A stretch of DNA of 64,000 nucleotides, taken from SXRF01 sp038043465 (GTDB taxonomy: Bacteria > Pseudomonadota > Alphaproteobacteria > Rickettsiales > SXRF01). Shown here in pieces: positions 52,615 through 62,000 of this stretch. The notes under the pieces were generated by a model. The model saw only the letters and a program-made list of their open reading frames with translations. It did no database searches and was not told the DNA's origin. The position numbers and the translations under genes are program-made. Within the stretch, counting starts at the first letter, position 1; every line of letters begins with the position of its first letter. The stretch spans positions 186,001-250,000 of the forward strand of contig JBBTBX010000006.1 in NCBI GenBank assembly GCA_038043465.1, written 5' to 3'.

Positions 52615-53600
52615 TGATGCCGCACTTTTGGCTTAGGTGTTGCCTTATTATTTTCTAATATACGATACGCCACAAATACCGCCCCGACCAGTGACAGCAG
52701 GAATGCTATCAGCATATTAGTGCCGGTGAAAATAGTAGTAAGTGCCGGCATAGCTACATTGGCAAAATCAAGATAGACAAACAAGAATAGGAACAACCAG
52801 ACAACGTCTACGAAATGCCAATACCATGCGGCAAATTCAAAACCCAGATGATGTTCCGGCGTGAATTGATTTTTCTTTGCACGAATCAGGCAGATTGCCA
52901 GAAATATCGTTCCAACCAGAACGTGAAAGCCATGAAATCCGGTTGCCATATAGAAATTAGAGGCATACACCCCATCTTTAAAGCCAAAGGCGGCATGGGT
53001 ATATTCATATACCTGCAAGGCAGTAAAGCTCACACCAAGAGCAACAGTATAATATAGCGCGGTTACCGCACTTTTCTGGTCTTTATTGAGAATTGCGTAA
53101 TGCGCCCAGGTTACGGTAGTGCCGGAAAGAAGTAAAATAAGGGTATTGAGGAAAGGCAGATGCATCGGGTCAAACGGCACTATACCTGCAGGTGGCCAAG
53201 TACCATCAGCAATTTTCCATAGATCATCTGCCATTGGTAAACGAGGAAGAGTGCTGGCATTAAAGAATGACCAGAAAAATGCTGCGAAAAACAAAACTTC
53301 CGACACGATAAAAAGTGCCATGCCCAAACGCAAGCCTGTTCTCACCTTATAGGTATGCGCCTTATCAGTAATACCTTCCTTGATTACATCACGCCACCAC
53401 ACAAACATGGTATACAGCACCACCGCAAGACCAATAAGCAACAATGCCAGACCACCTGGTTTGCCATGCATAAACATCGCCCCCCCCATTGTCAGGCTGA
53501 GTAGCGAAACCGCTCCAAGAGCCGGCCACGGGCTGGGATCTACCAGATGGTAGGGATGGTCTGCGTGTGAATCGGAATTATGATGAGTATCTTTGGACAT
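52611..53600 (-). CDS. ctaE: Cytochrome c oxidase subunit III
   Basis: A 329-residue subunit III (aa3-type) from the ATG at 53598-53600; the upstream 63 bases do not look coding. Seven membrane helices with the family motifs YHLVDPSPWPALGA, WWRDVIKEG, HTYKVRTGLRLGMALFIVSEVLFFAAFFWSFFNA (the subunit III E-containing helix), WAHYAIL, FYMATGFHGFHVLVGTIFL and HHLGFEFAAWYWHFVDVVWLFLF. It stabilises the oxidase core. Gene symbol ctaE/coxC. Follows ctaG with 94 bases between, and precedes DUF983 by overlap. Subunits I and II are not in the window. Confidence 0.96.
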   Translation of the reverse strand: MSKDTHHNSDSHADHPYHLVDPSPWPALGAVSLLSLTMGGAMFMHGKPGGLALLLIGLAVVLYTMFVWWRDVIKEGITDKAHTYKVRTGLRLGMALFIVSEVLFFAAFFWSFFNASTLPRLPMADDLWKIADGTWPPAGIVPFDPMHLPFLNTLILLLSGTTVTWAHYAILNKDQKSAVTALYYTVALGVSFTALQVYEYTHAAFGFKDGVYASNFYMATGFHGFHVLVGTIFLAICLIRAKKNQFTPEHHLGFEFAAWYWHFVDVVWLFLFLFVYLDFANVAMPALTTIFTGTNMLIAFLLSLVGAVFVAYRILENNKATPKPKVRHH

Positions 53601-53694
53601 GAAAATCTCTTTAAGCAATATCTTTATATTACAAGTAACTACTAATGGACTAGTGTGTAGCAAATTATAGCAGTTTGTAAAATCATTTTTTCTG

Positions 53695-54219
53695 TCATTT
53701 TTTTACAGGAAAGAAAGTATAAGAAAGTGTAATAGTATTAACGTCTTTCATATCCGGGTCATTTAACATTGCCGGATCGATAAAAAATGATACCGGCATA
53801 TCAACCTTCTGACCGGCCTCCAAAGTCTGCTCGGTGAAGCAGAAACACTCGATTTTAGAGAAATAAATCCCTGCCTTGAACGGTACGACATTATACACTG
53901 ATCTCCCAGTAACCGGCTGGTTTTCGCGATTATGAGCAACATAATAGGTTAATGTCTGCTCCCCTATTTTCACCTTATGCGAGCGTTCGCCAGGCTTGAA
54001 TTCCCAATTTAGGGCAGGGTCGATATCGGCGTTAAACTCAATATTGATTGTTCTTTGTGAGATATTTTGTGGAGCCATGCTCGCTTTTTGAGTTGTTCCG
54101 CCATAACCAGTAACCTCACAGAACAGGCGGTATAATGGCACGGAAGCATAGGCAAGCATAAACATCCCTGCCGCCATTGCAATGAGGTTAAGTGCTAATT
54201 TGGTATTCTTATTACTCAT
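53695..54219 (-). CDS. ctaG: Cytochrome c oxidase assembly protein Cox11/CtaG
   Basis: A 174-residue copper chaperone for the CuB site: one membrane anchor (about 10-30), VPLYRLFCEVTGYGGTTQKA, and the copper-binding CFCFTEQ motif (two Cys) in KIECFCFTEQTL, with SYTFFPV near the end. It starts at the ATG at 54217-54219, overlapping the previous gene's TGA (atga). Together with SCO (17.4 kb), subunit III and DUF983 it indicates an aa3-type oxidase. Confidence 0.96.
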   Translation of the reverse strand: MSNKNTKLALNLIAMAAGMFMLAYASVPLYRLFCEVTGYGGTTQKASMAPQNISQRTINIEFNADIDPALNWEFKPGERSHKVKIGEQTLTYYVAHNRENQPVTGRSVYNVVPFKAGIYFSKIECFCFTEQTLEAGQKVDMPVSFFIDPAMLNDPDMKDVNTITLSYTFFPVKK

Positions 54220-55112
54220 TTTGCTTTTCCTAGAAACCAACGAAACATAATTGGCAGCACTGCCCATGCCATTTCACTTACAGCGACGAATAACACCACT
54301 TTTTGTGGGAAATGCAGCAAGGCAATGCTAACTCCCAGTGCGACATTGTTAAACGTTGAGCAGGTGGCAAAGCTGATGCGGGTTTGTCTATCTTTTCCTT
54401 TCGCAAACATCCAGCCACAGACAAAGAATATAATATAACAAACCAGCGTGAGCAATATCGGGATAATAATACCGACAGTGTTTCCTAAAATAAATTCACG
54501 CTGCTTGGCAATAACCAAAGCTATTACAAACGCCACCAGAATAATAGAAATTAGCTTTACATTATCATACATTACCTTGCCAAATTTGCGGAAGTTATGA
54601 GTCATAAAATATAGAAGCATCGGCACAAAAATACAAAATGCCAGAGTTTTGAATAAAGGCAGGGTAGTAGGTGTTACACTTGCATCAGCAAGTACCAGTG
54701 AGCATTGCAATGGAATGAGGAATGGCGCAAGGATAGTGCTTAAAATTACAATAGCAAAAGCTGGCGGCACACGCCCGCCAAACATATTGGCAAAAGCCGG
54801 GCTGGAAACTGCTGTGGGCAGTAGCGCAAGAAGGAATATGGCTGCGGCATATTCCGGAAAAATTTTCAGCGTAATTATGAACAGAATTATTGGCAAAATT
54901 ATAAATCTAACCACATAAAACAGCGTGATATTCCACCAGCGTATTTCAGAAAACCCACCATCTTTGAGTTTGAAACAAGAAGCATAGGTGAGTATCGCAA
55001 GAGACACAAAGGCGGAAGCATCAGGAACAGCGGCAAGTGCAGGAACCGCAAGCCCAACCACACAGGAAATAAGCAGCACCAGCCCAAAATTGCTTTCGAT
55101 TAAGTTACGCAT
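54216..55112 (-). CDS. BASS-family (bile acid:sodium symporter-like) transporter
   Basis: A 298-residue membrane protein with about nine hydrophobic segments, including VGLAVPALAAVPDASAFVSLAIL, LLALLPTAVSSPAFANMFGG (core helix break) and ATCSTFNNVALGVSIALLHFP (helix 9 break), which resemble the crossed helices of bile acid/sodium symporter-like proteins. Substrate unknown. Overlaps ctaG by four bases; whether it is functionally tied to the oxidase genes is unclear. ATG at 55110-55112. Confidence 0.82.
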   Translation of the reverse strand: MRNLIESNFGLVLLISCVVGLAVPALAAVPDASAFVSLAILTYASCFKLKDGGFSEIRWWNITLFYVVRFIILPIILFIITLKIFPEYAAAIFLLALLPTAVSSPAFANMFGGRVPPAFAIVILSTILAPFLIPLQCSLVLADASVTPTTLPLFKTLAFCIFVPMLLYFMTHNFRKFGKVMYDNVKLISIILVAFVIALVIAKQREFILGNTVGIIIPILLTLVCYIIFFVCGWMFAKGKDRQTRISFATCSTFNNVALGVSIALLHFPQKVVLFVAVSEMAWAVLPIMFRWFLGKAK

Positions 55113-55139
55113 ATCGCCTTATATATGCAAACTTTGAGC

Positions 55140-55403
55140 TTAGTGATAGCGGTAAAATCCCATTCCGCCATAAATATGTGGTGCTGGGCGGTAATAATCA
55201 TCGTCGCGGTGGTAATTTTTCTGACGTATCAAGTCAAGCTGCATCAGGCAATTGGCAAACATATCAGTTTTAGGGCGGATGCCGTAACTGGCACAAGTAT
55301 CGAAATCCGCTTGTTGTTGCAAACGCTTGTTCTCGGCGAGCTGCTCAGGCGTTGCGCAGGCGGCAATTAGCAGAAATGAAGATATAATCAGCAGCTTTTT
55401 CAT
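55140..55403 (-). CDS. Small outer-membrane-type lipoprotein
   Basis: An 87-residue lipoprotein from the ATG at 55401-55403: signal ending with lipobox LIAAC (Cys at 16), a charged helical stretch (TPEQLAENKRLQQQADFDTCASYG), KTDMFANCLMQLDLIRQ with a second and third Cys in the mature protein, and a Tyr/Arg/His/Pro-rich C-terminus (YYRPAPHIYGGMGFYRYH). Function unknown. The upstream extension to 55514 lacks support. Confidence 0.7.
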   Translation of the reverse strand: MKKLLIISSFLLIAACATPEQLAENKRLQQQADFDTCASYGIRPKTDMFANCLMQLDLIRQKNYHRDDDYYRPAPHIYGGMGFYRYH

Positions 55404-55519
55404 GGGCGCATAATAATAGAAACAGCATAAATTAGCGATAGGTATTTTGATATAAGTTATAAATGAGGGATTATAAATAATCATTGCAAATATCACCTGA
55501 ACCGCTAGAACCAAACGGT

Positions 55520-55640
55520 TATAGTAATTCCGTATAATAATTTTACGGAATTACTATGAAAATCGAGTCCGAAAGACCGATTTTCCGCTGCGAAGCAAGC
55601 GTAATCTCTAAATAATGACTGTGAAGTTATTATTTGGTAA
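55520..55640 (+). repeat. Structured element B3
   Basis: Stem 1 atagtaattccgta/ttacggaattactat (55521-55556), core gaaaatcgagtccgaaagaccgattttc in three parts (55558-55585), the cgctgc-gaa-gcaagcg stem, and an end hairpin aaataatgact/agttattattt (about 55610-55633). It lies between the divergent lipoprotein and APC permease genes, about 36 bases before the latter. Confidence 0.8.
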
Positions 55641-55676
55641 CTAATTAAGGTTAATAAAAAATCATTGGGAGGTGGT

Positions 55677-57125
55677 ATGAGTCTGTCCAAATTCATGGTA
55701 AAAAAATCAATTGCCGCAATTCAAGCAGAATCACAAAAAGGCGAATTGAAGCGCACATTATCCGCGCTAAATCTTATAAGCCTCGGTATTGGCTGCATCA
55801 TCGGTGCCGGTATTTTCGTCATGACCGGACAAGCTGCTGCTGAGTATGCTGGACCTGCTATTATGATCTCATTTGTTATCGCCGGTCTTTGCTGCGCTTT
55901 TGCCGGACTTTGCTACGCCGAACTTTCCTCCATGCTTCCGGTTTCCGGCAGTGCCTATTCCTATGCTTATGCCAGTGTTGGCGAGTTGCTCGCCTGGATC
56001 ATGGGGCTGCTATTACTTCTGGAATATGGGATAGCCGCTTCAACAGTAGCGGTCGGCTGGTCGGGCTATGTGGTCAGTTTCCTTAAAAATTTTGATATAA
56101 TAATTCCGGCTGTCCTTACCACCCCTACCCTGCAAATCATCAATGACGGGAAAGATATTATATTTACAGGTGGTATCAACCTTCCCGCTCTGTTTGGCGT
56201 TGGTGCAATGGCATCGCTTCTGGTAATTGGTATAAAAGAATCCGCCAATATCAATAACATAATAGTTCTTATAAAACTTGCCGTGGTTTTGCTGTTTATC
56301 ATTTTTGGTGCTTTTTATGTAGATACTGCGAATTGGCATCCTTTTATCCCTGAAGAAACCAGCGAAGGAAACTACGGATGGAGCGGAATTTTACGCGGTG
56401 CCGGCATTGTTTTCTTTGCTTATGTTGGTTTTGAAGCAGTTTCCACCGCAGCACAGGAAGCCAAAAACCCGCAGCGCGACATCCCGATCGGCATTCTTGG
56501 CTCACTTGCCGTATGCACAATTCTTTATATGGCGGTAGCCGCAGTGCTTACTGGCATTGTTCCCTATTCTACCCTTAATGTTCCCGATCCTATAGCTAAG
56601 GCGGTTGATGCAATTAACCTTCCTTGGCTGTCATTTGTAATAAAAATCGGAGCTATTGCTGGTCTTACCTCGGTAATGATGGTGCTTATGTATGGGCAGA
56701 CACGGGTGTTTTATACCATGGCAAAAGACGGCCTGATGCCCGCCATATTCAGTAAAGTTCATCCAAAATTCCACACACCTTATATTAATACCATAGTGGT
56801 AGGGCTGGTTATTGGTCTGGTTGCCGCTACCACCCCTATTAGCATTCTGGGTGATTTAGTATCGCTTGGAACGCTTACCGCCTTTGCCATTATTTGTTTC
56901 ACCGTGCTTTACCTGCGTAAAGCCGAGCCAGAGCTGGCACGTCCGTTCAAAGTACCTTTTTCTCCGTTTTTCCCGATACTTGGCATATTATTCTGCGGAT
57001 ATTTGATATATGGGCTGCTTTCCAATCCGGTAACTGTCATATTTTACTTGGTTTATCTGACAATTGGCTTGGCTATTTACTTCGCCTATAGCCAAAACCA
57101 CAGTAAACTGCGCCATAACCCTTAA
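55677..57125 (+). CDS. APC-superfamily amino acid permease (CAT/YfnA type)
   Basis: A 482-residue transporter from the ATG at 55677, with gggaggtggt directly upstream; an in-frame TTG at 55665 is the alternative. Twelve or more hydrophobic segments; LNLISLGIGCIIGAGIFVMTGQAA is the family helix-1 motif, FFAYVGFEAVSTAAQEAKNPQRDIP the helix-6 motif, and the ARPFKVPFSPFFPILGI end is typical of cationic amino acid permeases. It imports amino acids by cation symport. Element B3 lies upstream and B4 directly downstream. Confidence 0.93.
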   Translation: MSLSKFMVKKSIAAIQAESQKGELKRTLSALNLISLGIGCIIGAGIFVMTGQAAAEYAGPAIMISFVIAGLCCAFAGLCYAELSSMLPVSGSAYSYAYASVGELLAWIMGLLLLLEYGIAASTVAVGWSGYVVSFLKNFDIIIPAVLTTPTLQIINDGKDIIFTGGINLPALFGVGAMASLLVIGIKESANINNIIVLIKLAVVLLFIIFGAFYVDTANWHPFIPEETSEGNYGWSGILRGAGIVFFAYVGFEAVSTAAQEAKNPQRDIPIGILGSLAVCTILYMAVAAVLTGIVPYSTLNVPDPIAKAVDAINLPWLSFVIKIGAIAGLTSVMMVLMYGQTRVFYTMAKDGLMPAIFSKVHPKFHTPYINTIVVGLVIGLVAATTPISILGDLVSLGTLTAFAIICFTVLYLRKAEPELARPFKVPFSPFFPILGILFCGYLIYGLLSNPVTVIFYLVYLTIGLAIYFAYSQNHSKLRHNP

Positions 57126-57135
57126 AAGTGAAGCT

Positions 57136-57258
57136 TTATACTTCATTCTGTATTAAAAAATACAGAATGAAGTATGAAAATCGAGACCTAAAGTCCGATT
57201 TTTCGCCGCAAAGCGGGCGTAACCAGAAAATAATGATATATCGTTATTTTCTGTAACA
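57136..57258 (+). repeat. Structured element B4 (may terminate the APC gene)
   Basis: Stem 1 atacttcattctgtatt/aatacagaatgaagtat (57139-57175) lies 14 bases after the APC stop, followed by core gaaaatcgag-acctaaagt-ccgattttt, the cgccgc-aaa-gcgggcg stem and the end hairpin cagaaaataatga/tcgttattttctg. Nearest relative of B2, differing mainly in stem arms. Confidence 0.8.
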
Positions 57259-57308
57259 ATCATAGTTAATTGTCATAGAATTGTCATTTAATTATTGTAA
57301 TTCTACGC

Positions 57309-57316
57309 TATAATGA
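57309..57316 (+). promoter_or_regulatory. Possible -10 box upstream of the 57349 gene
   Basis: tataatga lies 33 bases before the GTG start with attgtcattt upstream at about 22 bases, so only the -10 is convincing. Low confidence. Confidence 0.3.
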
Positions 57317-57348
57317 ACGCTTGAAACCTTTTTCAGGCAGGATTTTTA

Positions 57349-58746
57349 GTGGGAATTTACCGTTATTCACAAGGCAGTGTTGTTGATGAGGTCACATTCG
57401 TAAAATCGGATGGCGGCTCGCTGCGCGCCTATTTGCACGCTCTGCCCGATACTTCCGAAAAAACTCTTGGTGATATTTCGCTAGCTATGGCAAAGCGTGG
57501 CTGGCAAACCGTGCCTAATTCGATGAATGGCAAGGCAACTTTGGAAGTTCGTGGTTTTGGCCGTACCAAACAGGTAACTGACATTCTTTCTGAAAATGGC
57601 TGGGCAAAAGGAAAGGAACAAATAACCGAAGATAAAAAAGATAATTCTAAACTTTGGGATAAAGTTAAAAAACGCAGTTTGTTTTTAAGTGGCATTTCTT
57701 TCATGATCAGTGACGCTTGTTACACTATTTACGGTCAGAAAGATAAAAATCCGATGAATTCGGGAGCAGGACTCGCCTATATGGCAGGCGGGATAGCTTC
57801 CTCCGTTTTTGCCCGCAAAGACACGTCTGATCTGCAGATAAAAGAAATAGCTGGTAGAATGGCTAAACATATGCAGGCACAAAATATAGAGTTGCCGGAT
57901 GATTGCTCCTTAAACTCAATTGTTAAAGATAAGCATAAAGGCATTATAAAAAGCGCAGATGATCTTTTCCGCCGTTATCCTTCGGAACTCACCAATACAT
58001 TATTTGGCCTTGCAGGAGCATTAATTGCTACAGATGCTATCAAGGAATTAAGATCTAAAACTACAACTAAACATGATAAATCTGTTGCCCCGATTGAGCT
58101 TGCACTTGGTGTTACAACTATGGCATCCGCCGCTTTTGGTACTTTAGTGCAAGAAAAGTCCCGTGACCCTGATGTACCAAGAAAACATGGGGCCCCGGGG
58201 ATTTGGGAATGGATTCAGGAAAGACCATTACTAGTAACCGGTATCGGATATTTAGTAAGCAGCGGTTTTCATATAGCAAGCACTATTAAAGATTATAAGG
58301 GGGGTGATAGCGAAAAGAAAACAGCAACAATATGGCGAATGGGATTTATAGGGTGTACTGTTCTCGGAGAAGTTCTGCTAGCCATCTCCTCCAAGGGGCA
58401 TGGCAAAGGAGTAGTAAGTGACAAGAGTGTTGATAATAGCGTTATATCGCTATCCGCCGAACTAATAGCCAAACAGCCATCGGCGCAGCATGAATATCTG
58501 ATTGATTATATGTCCGGTTTTCTTGGGCGTGATGATGTGCTTGCGAAAAAAGATACTGAAGTAAAAGATTTACTGCGCGCACAAGTTGAGCTGGTGAAGA
58601 AAAATCCATGGGCGCATTGCAAGGATGTTTCACCGCCAAAACCTGCAGTAAAAAATGAGTTATTTGTTCCCCTGCCAGAAGATAATAAATGGCAGGCGGT
58701 AGTGGCTAAATCCATACCACAAAATTCTCCCACTGCCTCTTTATAA
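57349..58746 (+). CDS. Hypothetical membrane protein with three helical-hairpin repeats
   Basis: Unrecognised 465-residue protein. GTG start at 57349 with aggat-type ribosome site (aggcaggattttta). The first 100 residues are soluble (SQGSVVDEVTF, AKRGWQTVPNSM, EVRGFGRTKQV). Then come three similar two-helix membrane units of about 60 residues: LFLSGISFMISDACYTIYG + AGLAYMAGGIASSVFA (105-150), TNTLFGLAGALIATDAI + IELALGVTTMASAAFGTLV (215-265) and PLLVTGIGYLVSSGFHIAST + GFIGCTVLGEVLLAISS (285-345). Charged loops follow each pair. A soluble C-terminus (SAELIAKQPSAQHEYLIDYMSGFLG) ends it. Function unknown; the repeat suggests internal duplication. Confidence 0.65.
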   Translation: MGIYRYSQGSVVDEVTFVKSDGGSLRAYLHALPDTSEKTLGDISLAMAKRGWQTVPNSMNGKATLEVRGFGRTKQVTDILSENGWAKGKEQITEDKKDNSKLWDKVKKRSLFLSGISFMISDACYTIYGQKDKNPMNSGAGLAYMAGGIASSVFARKDTSDLQIKEIAGRMAKHMQAQNIELPDDCSLNSIVKDKHKGIIKSADDLFRRYPSELTNTLFGLAGALIATDAIKELRSKTTTKHDKSVAPIELALGVTTMASAAFGTLVQEKSRDPDVPRKHGAPGIWEWIQERPLLVTGIGYLVSSGFHIASTIKDYKGGDSEKKTATIWRMGFIGCTVLGEVLLAISSKGHGKGVVSDKSVDNSVISLSAELIAKQPSAQHEYLIDYMSGFLGRDDVLAKKDTEVKDLLRAQVELVKKNPWAHCKDVSPPKPAVKNELFVPLPEDNKWQAVVAKSIPQNSPTASL

Positions 58747-58758
58747 TGAGCTTTGCTC

Positions 58759-58828
58759 TGTCATACTGAGCGAAAGCGAAATATCTCCAACAATTTGAGG
58801 GATTCTTCGGCTATGCCTCAGAATAACA
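58759..58828. repeat. Palindromic element D (gtcat-actgagcg type)
   Basis: tgtcatactgagcgaaagcgaa and, after a short AT-rich centre, gattcttcggctatgcctcagaataaca are imperfect reverse complements, resembling the widespread GTCATTCTGAG... intergenic repeat of many bacteria. One copy, 13 bases after the stop of the 57349 gene. Confidence 0.65.
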
Positions 58829-58886
58829 AAAAACAATCTTACAGTTGTCATACTTCGCATAACGAGGTATCTTTGCTGCGTAAATT

Positions 58887-59038
58887 ATAGTAATTTGATA
58901 CAATAATTACCCACTCGTCATTGCGAGAATGCGTAGCATTCGTGGCAATCCAGAAGCCAAAACATGTTGAAAATACTGGATTGCTTCACTACGTTCGCAA
59001 TGACAAGAATTGGGGATTTTTACTCTCAAATGACTATA
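58887..59038 (+). repeat. MITE-like palindromic element A3
   Basis: A 152-bp copy with ends tatagtaatttgata and ctcaaatgactata (terminal inverted repeat TATAGT-ATTTGA). It is open in the frame of the downstream gene, so it encodes a spurious N-terminal extension MRECVAFVAIQKPK... that continues into it. It lies upstream of the signal-peptide start at 59098. Confidence 0.85.
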
Positions 59039-59097
59039 TTTCAAATGCAAAGATATTTCTCTGCGTTAGCAATGATAATTGTGTAAGTAAGGTGGCG

Positions 59098-62000
59098 ATG
59101 CGTCTGAATTTTCATATACATAATTTTCTTGGCTGGCTGCTGCTTGTTTGCGTAATTGTGCTGCCTGCAAAACCGGCATTGTCTGCTGGGAAAGCGTCCC
59201 TGCCCGTCACACGCGGGGAAGTTATCAGGGATGTCGCTAGGGTCACTTTTGAATGGCCAAAGCCGGTAGAATTCAAGGTAAATTCAAAAAATAAAAATGT
59301 TTCCATAACTTTTGAACGTAAAGCCAATCCAGACGTAAGCGCGATACTTTCCAAACTTCATCCTTATGTAACCAGCATAGAGAGGAAAGCAGACGGTAAA
59401 ACCATTATCCTTGCCACAGACAAACCATACAAAATCCGCAAATTCATGAGTGGTAGTGTAAGCGGGGTAGAGCTGGTTGGCGTTGCACCAAGAAAGCCAC
59501 CTGTACAGCAAGCATCTAAAGCAAAAAACATAATGCCTCTTGTACCTGCGGAAGATAAAAAAGATGCAGCAAAAATCATCCTGCCTTCTAATAAAGAAAA
59601 AAATAAAGACGAAGAAAAATTAACTGCGGATACTGCAAGATTTCTTGCAAAGCTTACGCCTTCAGCTGGTGAAGAAAAACAGGAACAGCCTACAGTTCCT
59701 CAGAAAACAAAAGAAGCTGATGATAGTGCTGCCCAACCAAGCACAGGAAATGCAGTCGCACAGAGCCAGACAAACAAAGTAGCTATTTCTTCAGCTGAAG
59801 ATAGCGCCACTCTGCGCTTACCTCTAGCTGAACGCACTGCTTTTTCTATATTTATCCGCAATCGTTATCTATGGATTATATTAGAAAAACCGGCAAAACT
59901 TAATCTATCAGAATTTGATGATATGGAAAAAACCGTCATAGGTAAACCGTCTATTATAAATAACTCAAAAGCTACCATATTATATATACCGATAGATGAT
60001 AATATTTATGCCAACATAACGAAAGAAGATAGCTCGAACAATATCGCTATATTACTTACTCAAAAGAAACAGCCCGTTTCTTTCCCGCTTCCAGTTGAAG
60101 TAAGTACGAGCCCTCCAGCACCTCCACATGTGTTAGTTCCGACTTTAGAGATGGCAGATCCAATAATTGTCCGCGATCCGGTAATTGGCGATGAGTTAAT
60201 TATAACCCCCTTATTCAAAATAGGAGAAGGTGTAACCAGATATCGGGAATTTGTAGAATTTAATTTGCTGGAAACCGTGCAGGGGATAACCATCGTCAAA
60301 AAAGCTGACGATGTTTCTGTTCTTCAGCTTCGTAATGGTCTACGAATAACTACCAGCAAAGGTGCTAACATCTCTCCAAATCTTCCAAAGGTAGACATAA
60401 AAGAAGAAATAAAAGGGATTCAGGCAAGCCCTACTCTTTTTCCTCATGAGATATGGAAAGCAGAGATAACCTCATCCCGACAAAAGCAGCTTCAAAAACT
60501 ATTCGGCCAGATTGTTGAAACTGAAAATATTCAGGATGCCAATAGCGCCCGCTTAAGAATGGCACAGATATATTTAAGTGATGGAATGATACCGGAAACC
60601 ACTGCTTTACTTGATGGAATAAACCGTTCAAATCCGTCTTTTTATCGCAGCGCTAAGCTAAATGCGATGCGTGGTGTTGCCAATTTCCTTATGGGAAGAT
60701 TTGTAGAATCAGCAAAAGATTTTTCTGCTACTGAATTAAACAACAATAAGGAAATTGATTATTGGCGGGCGGTTCTTTCAGATTTGCTGGGTAACAGCAG
60801 CCAAACTTACGATTATTTATCAATGAATGATGATTATATAAGTAAATATCCCCCTGTATTCAGACAAAAACTAGCGATAGTTGCCGCCGATCGTGCCATA
60901 GCAAACAAAGATTATAATATAGCGCTGAAAATTTTTGATTCACTGCATCAAGACAATCTGCTCGATTCTATCAATGTCTATATAAATTTTCTTATGGCAA
61001 AAATAGCTATGAACACCGGTCAAGAGGAAGAAGCAACCGAAACTCTCGATAAATTGGCCGAAGATGTGAAACACCCATTCGTAAAAGCCCGTGCTGAATT
61101 TACCCGCATAGTTCGCGATATGGAAGCAGGCATGGATAAAGATGAAGCTGCCCACAGGCTAGAAAGACTAAGGCTGAGCTGGCATGGTGATAATCTGGAA
61201 CTAACTATTCTTACTCTGCTTGGTGATCTGTATAACGAGAAAAAAGATTATGTAAATGCTATGCGTGTATGGAACAACGGCGTCCAGTCATTTAAAAACA
61301 CCACAGTAGCCATAGATATGGCACGCAAGATGTCTGAAACTTTTATCATCATGTTTAATGATGGTGTCGCCGATAAATTACCGCCTCTGGAAGCTCTGGC
61401 ACTTTACTACGAATATAGAAATTATATGCCTACCGGTACGGCAGGCAATGAAATGATTGACAGCCTGGTAGAACGACTTATTTCCGTTGATTTGTTGGAA
61501 CAGGTTGCCGGTCTGCTGGATCACCAGATGCGCGCGCAGACGGAAAAAGAAAGGCGCAGCCAAATTGGAGCAAAACTTGCCACGGTATATATTCTTAACC
61601 GCCAGCCACAAAAAGCCCTGACCACATTGCAGGATTCAGTCTTTGGGGAAAATCCTATTATGTTGCGGCTTCTTAGAAACCGGCTGGCAGCAGAAGCTAT
61701 GGTGAATCTGGAAAAATATGATTTAGCAATGCAGACATTGGGGCAGGATGATTCGCTAGAAACAGAGCGAATCCGCATCATGATATATTGGAAAACAAAA
61801 GAATGGGATAAACTTACCAGAAGTGTAGAAAATATACTAAAAGACAGACGGGATATAACCGAACCAATCAATCTTGACGAAAGCGAACATCTGATTAAGC
61901 TCGCGCTTGCTTATGTTTTTACCGACAACAAGGAACAGCTACAGTATCTACGTGATTATTTTGGACCACTCATGGTAGGTAACCCTAATCGCAAAGTGTT

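Noticed and set aside
58921..59097. Start at 58921 for the TPR protein
   Set aside because: The first 59 codons lie mostly in repeat A3 and hide a perfectly good signal peptide beginning at 59098.
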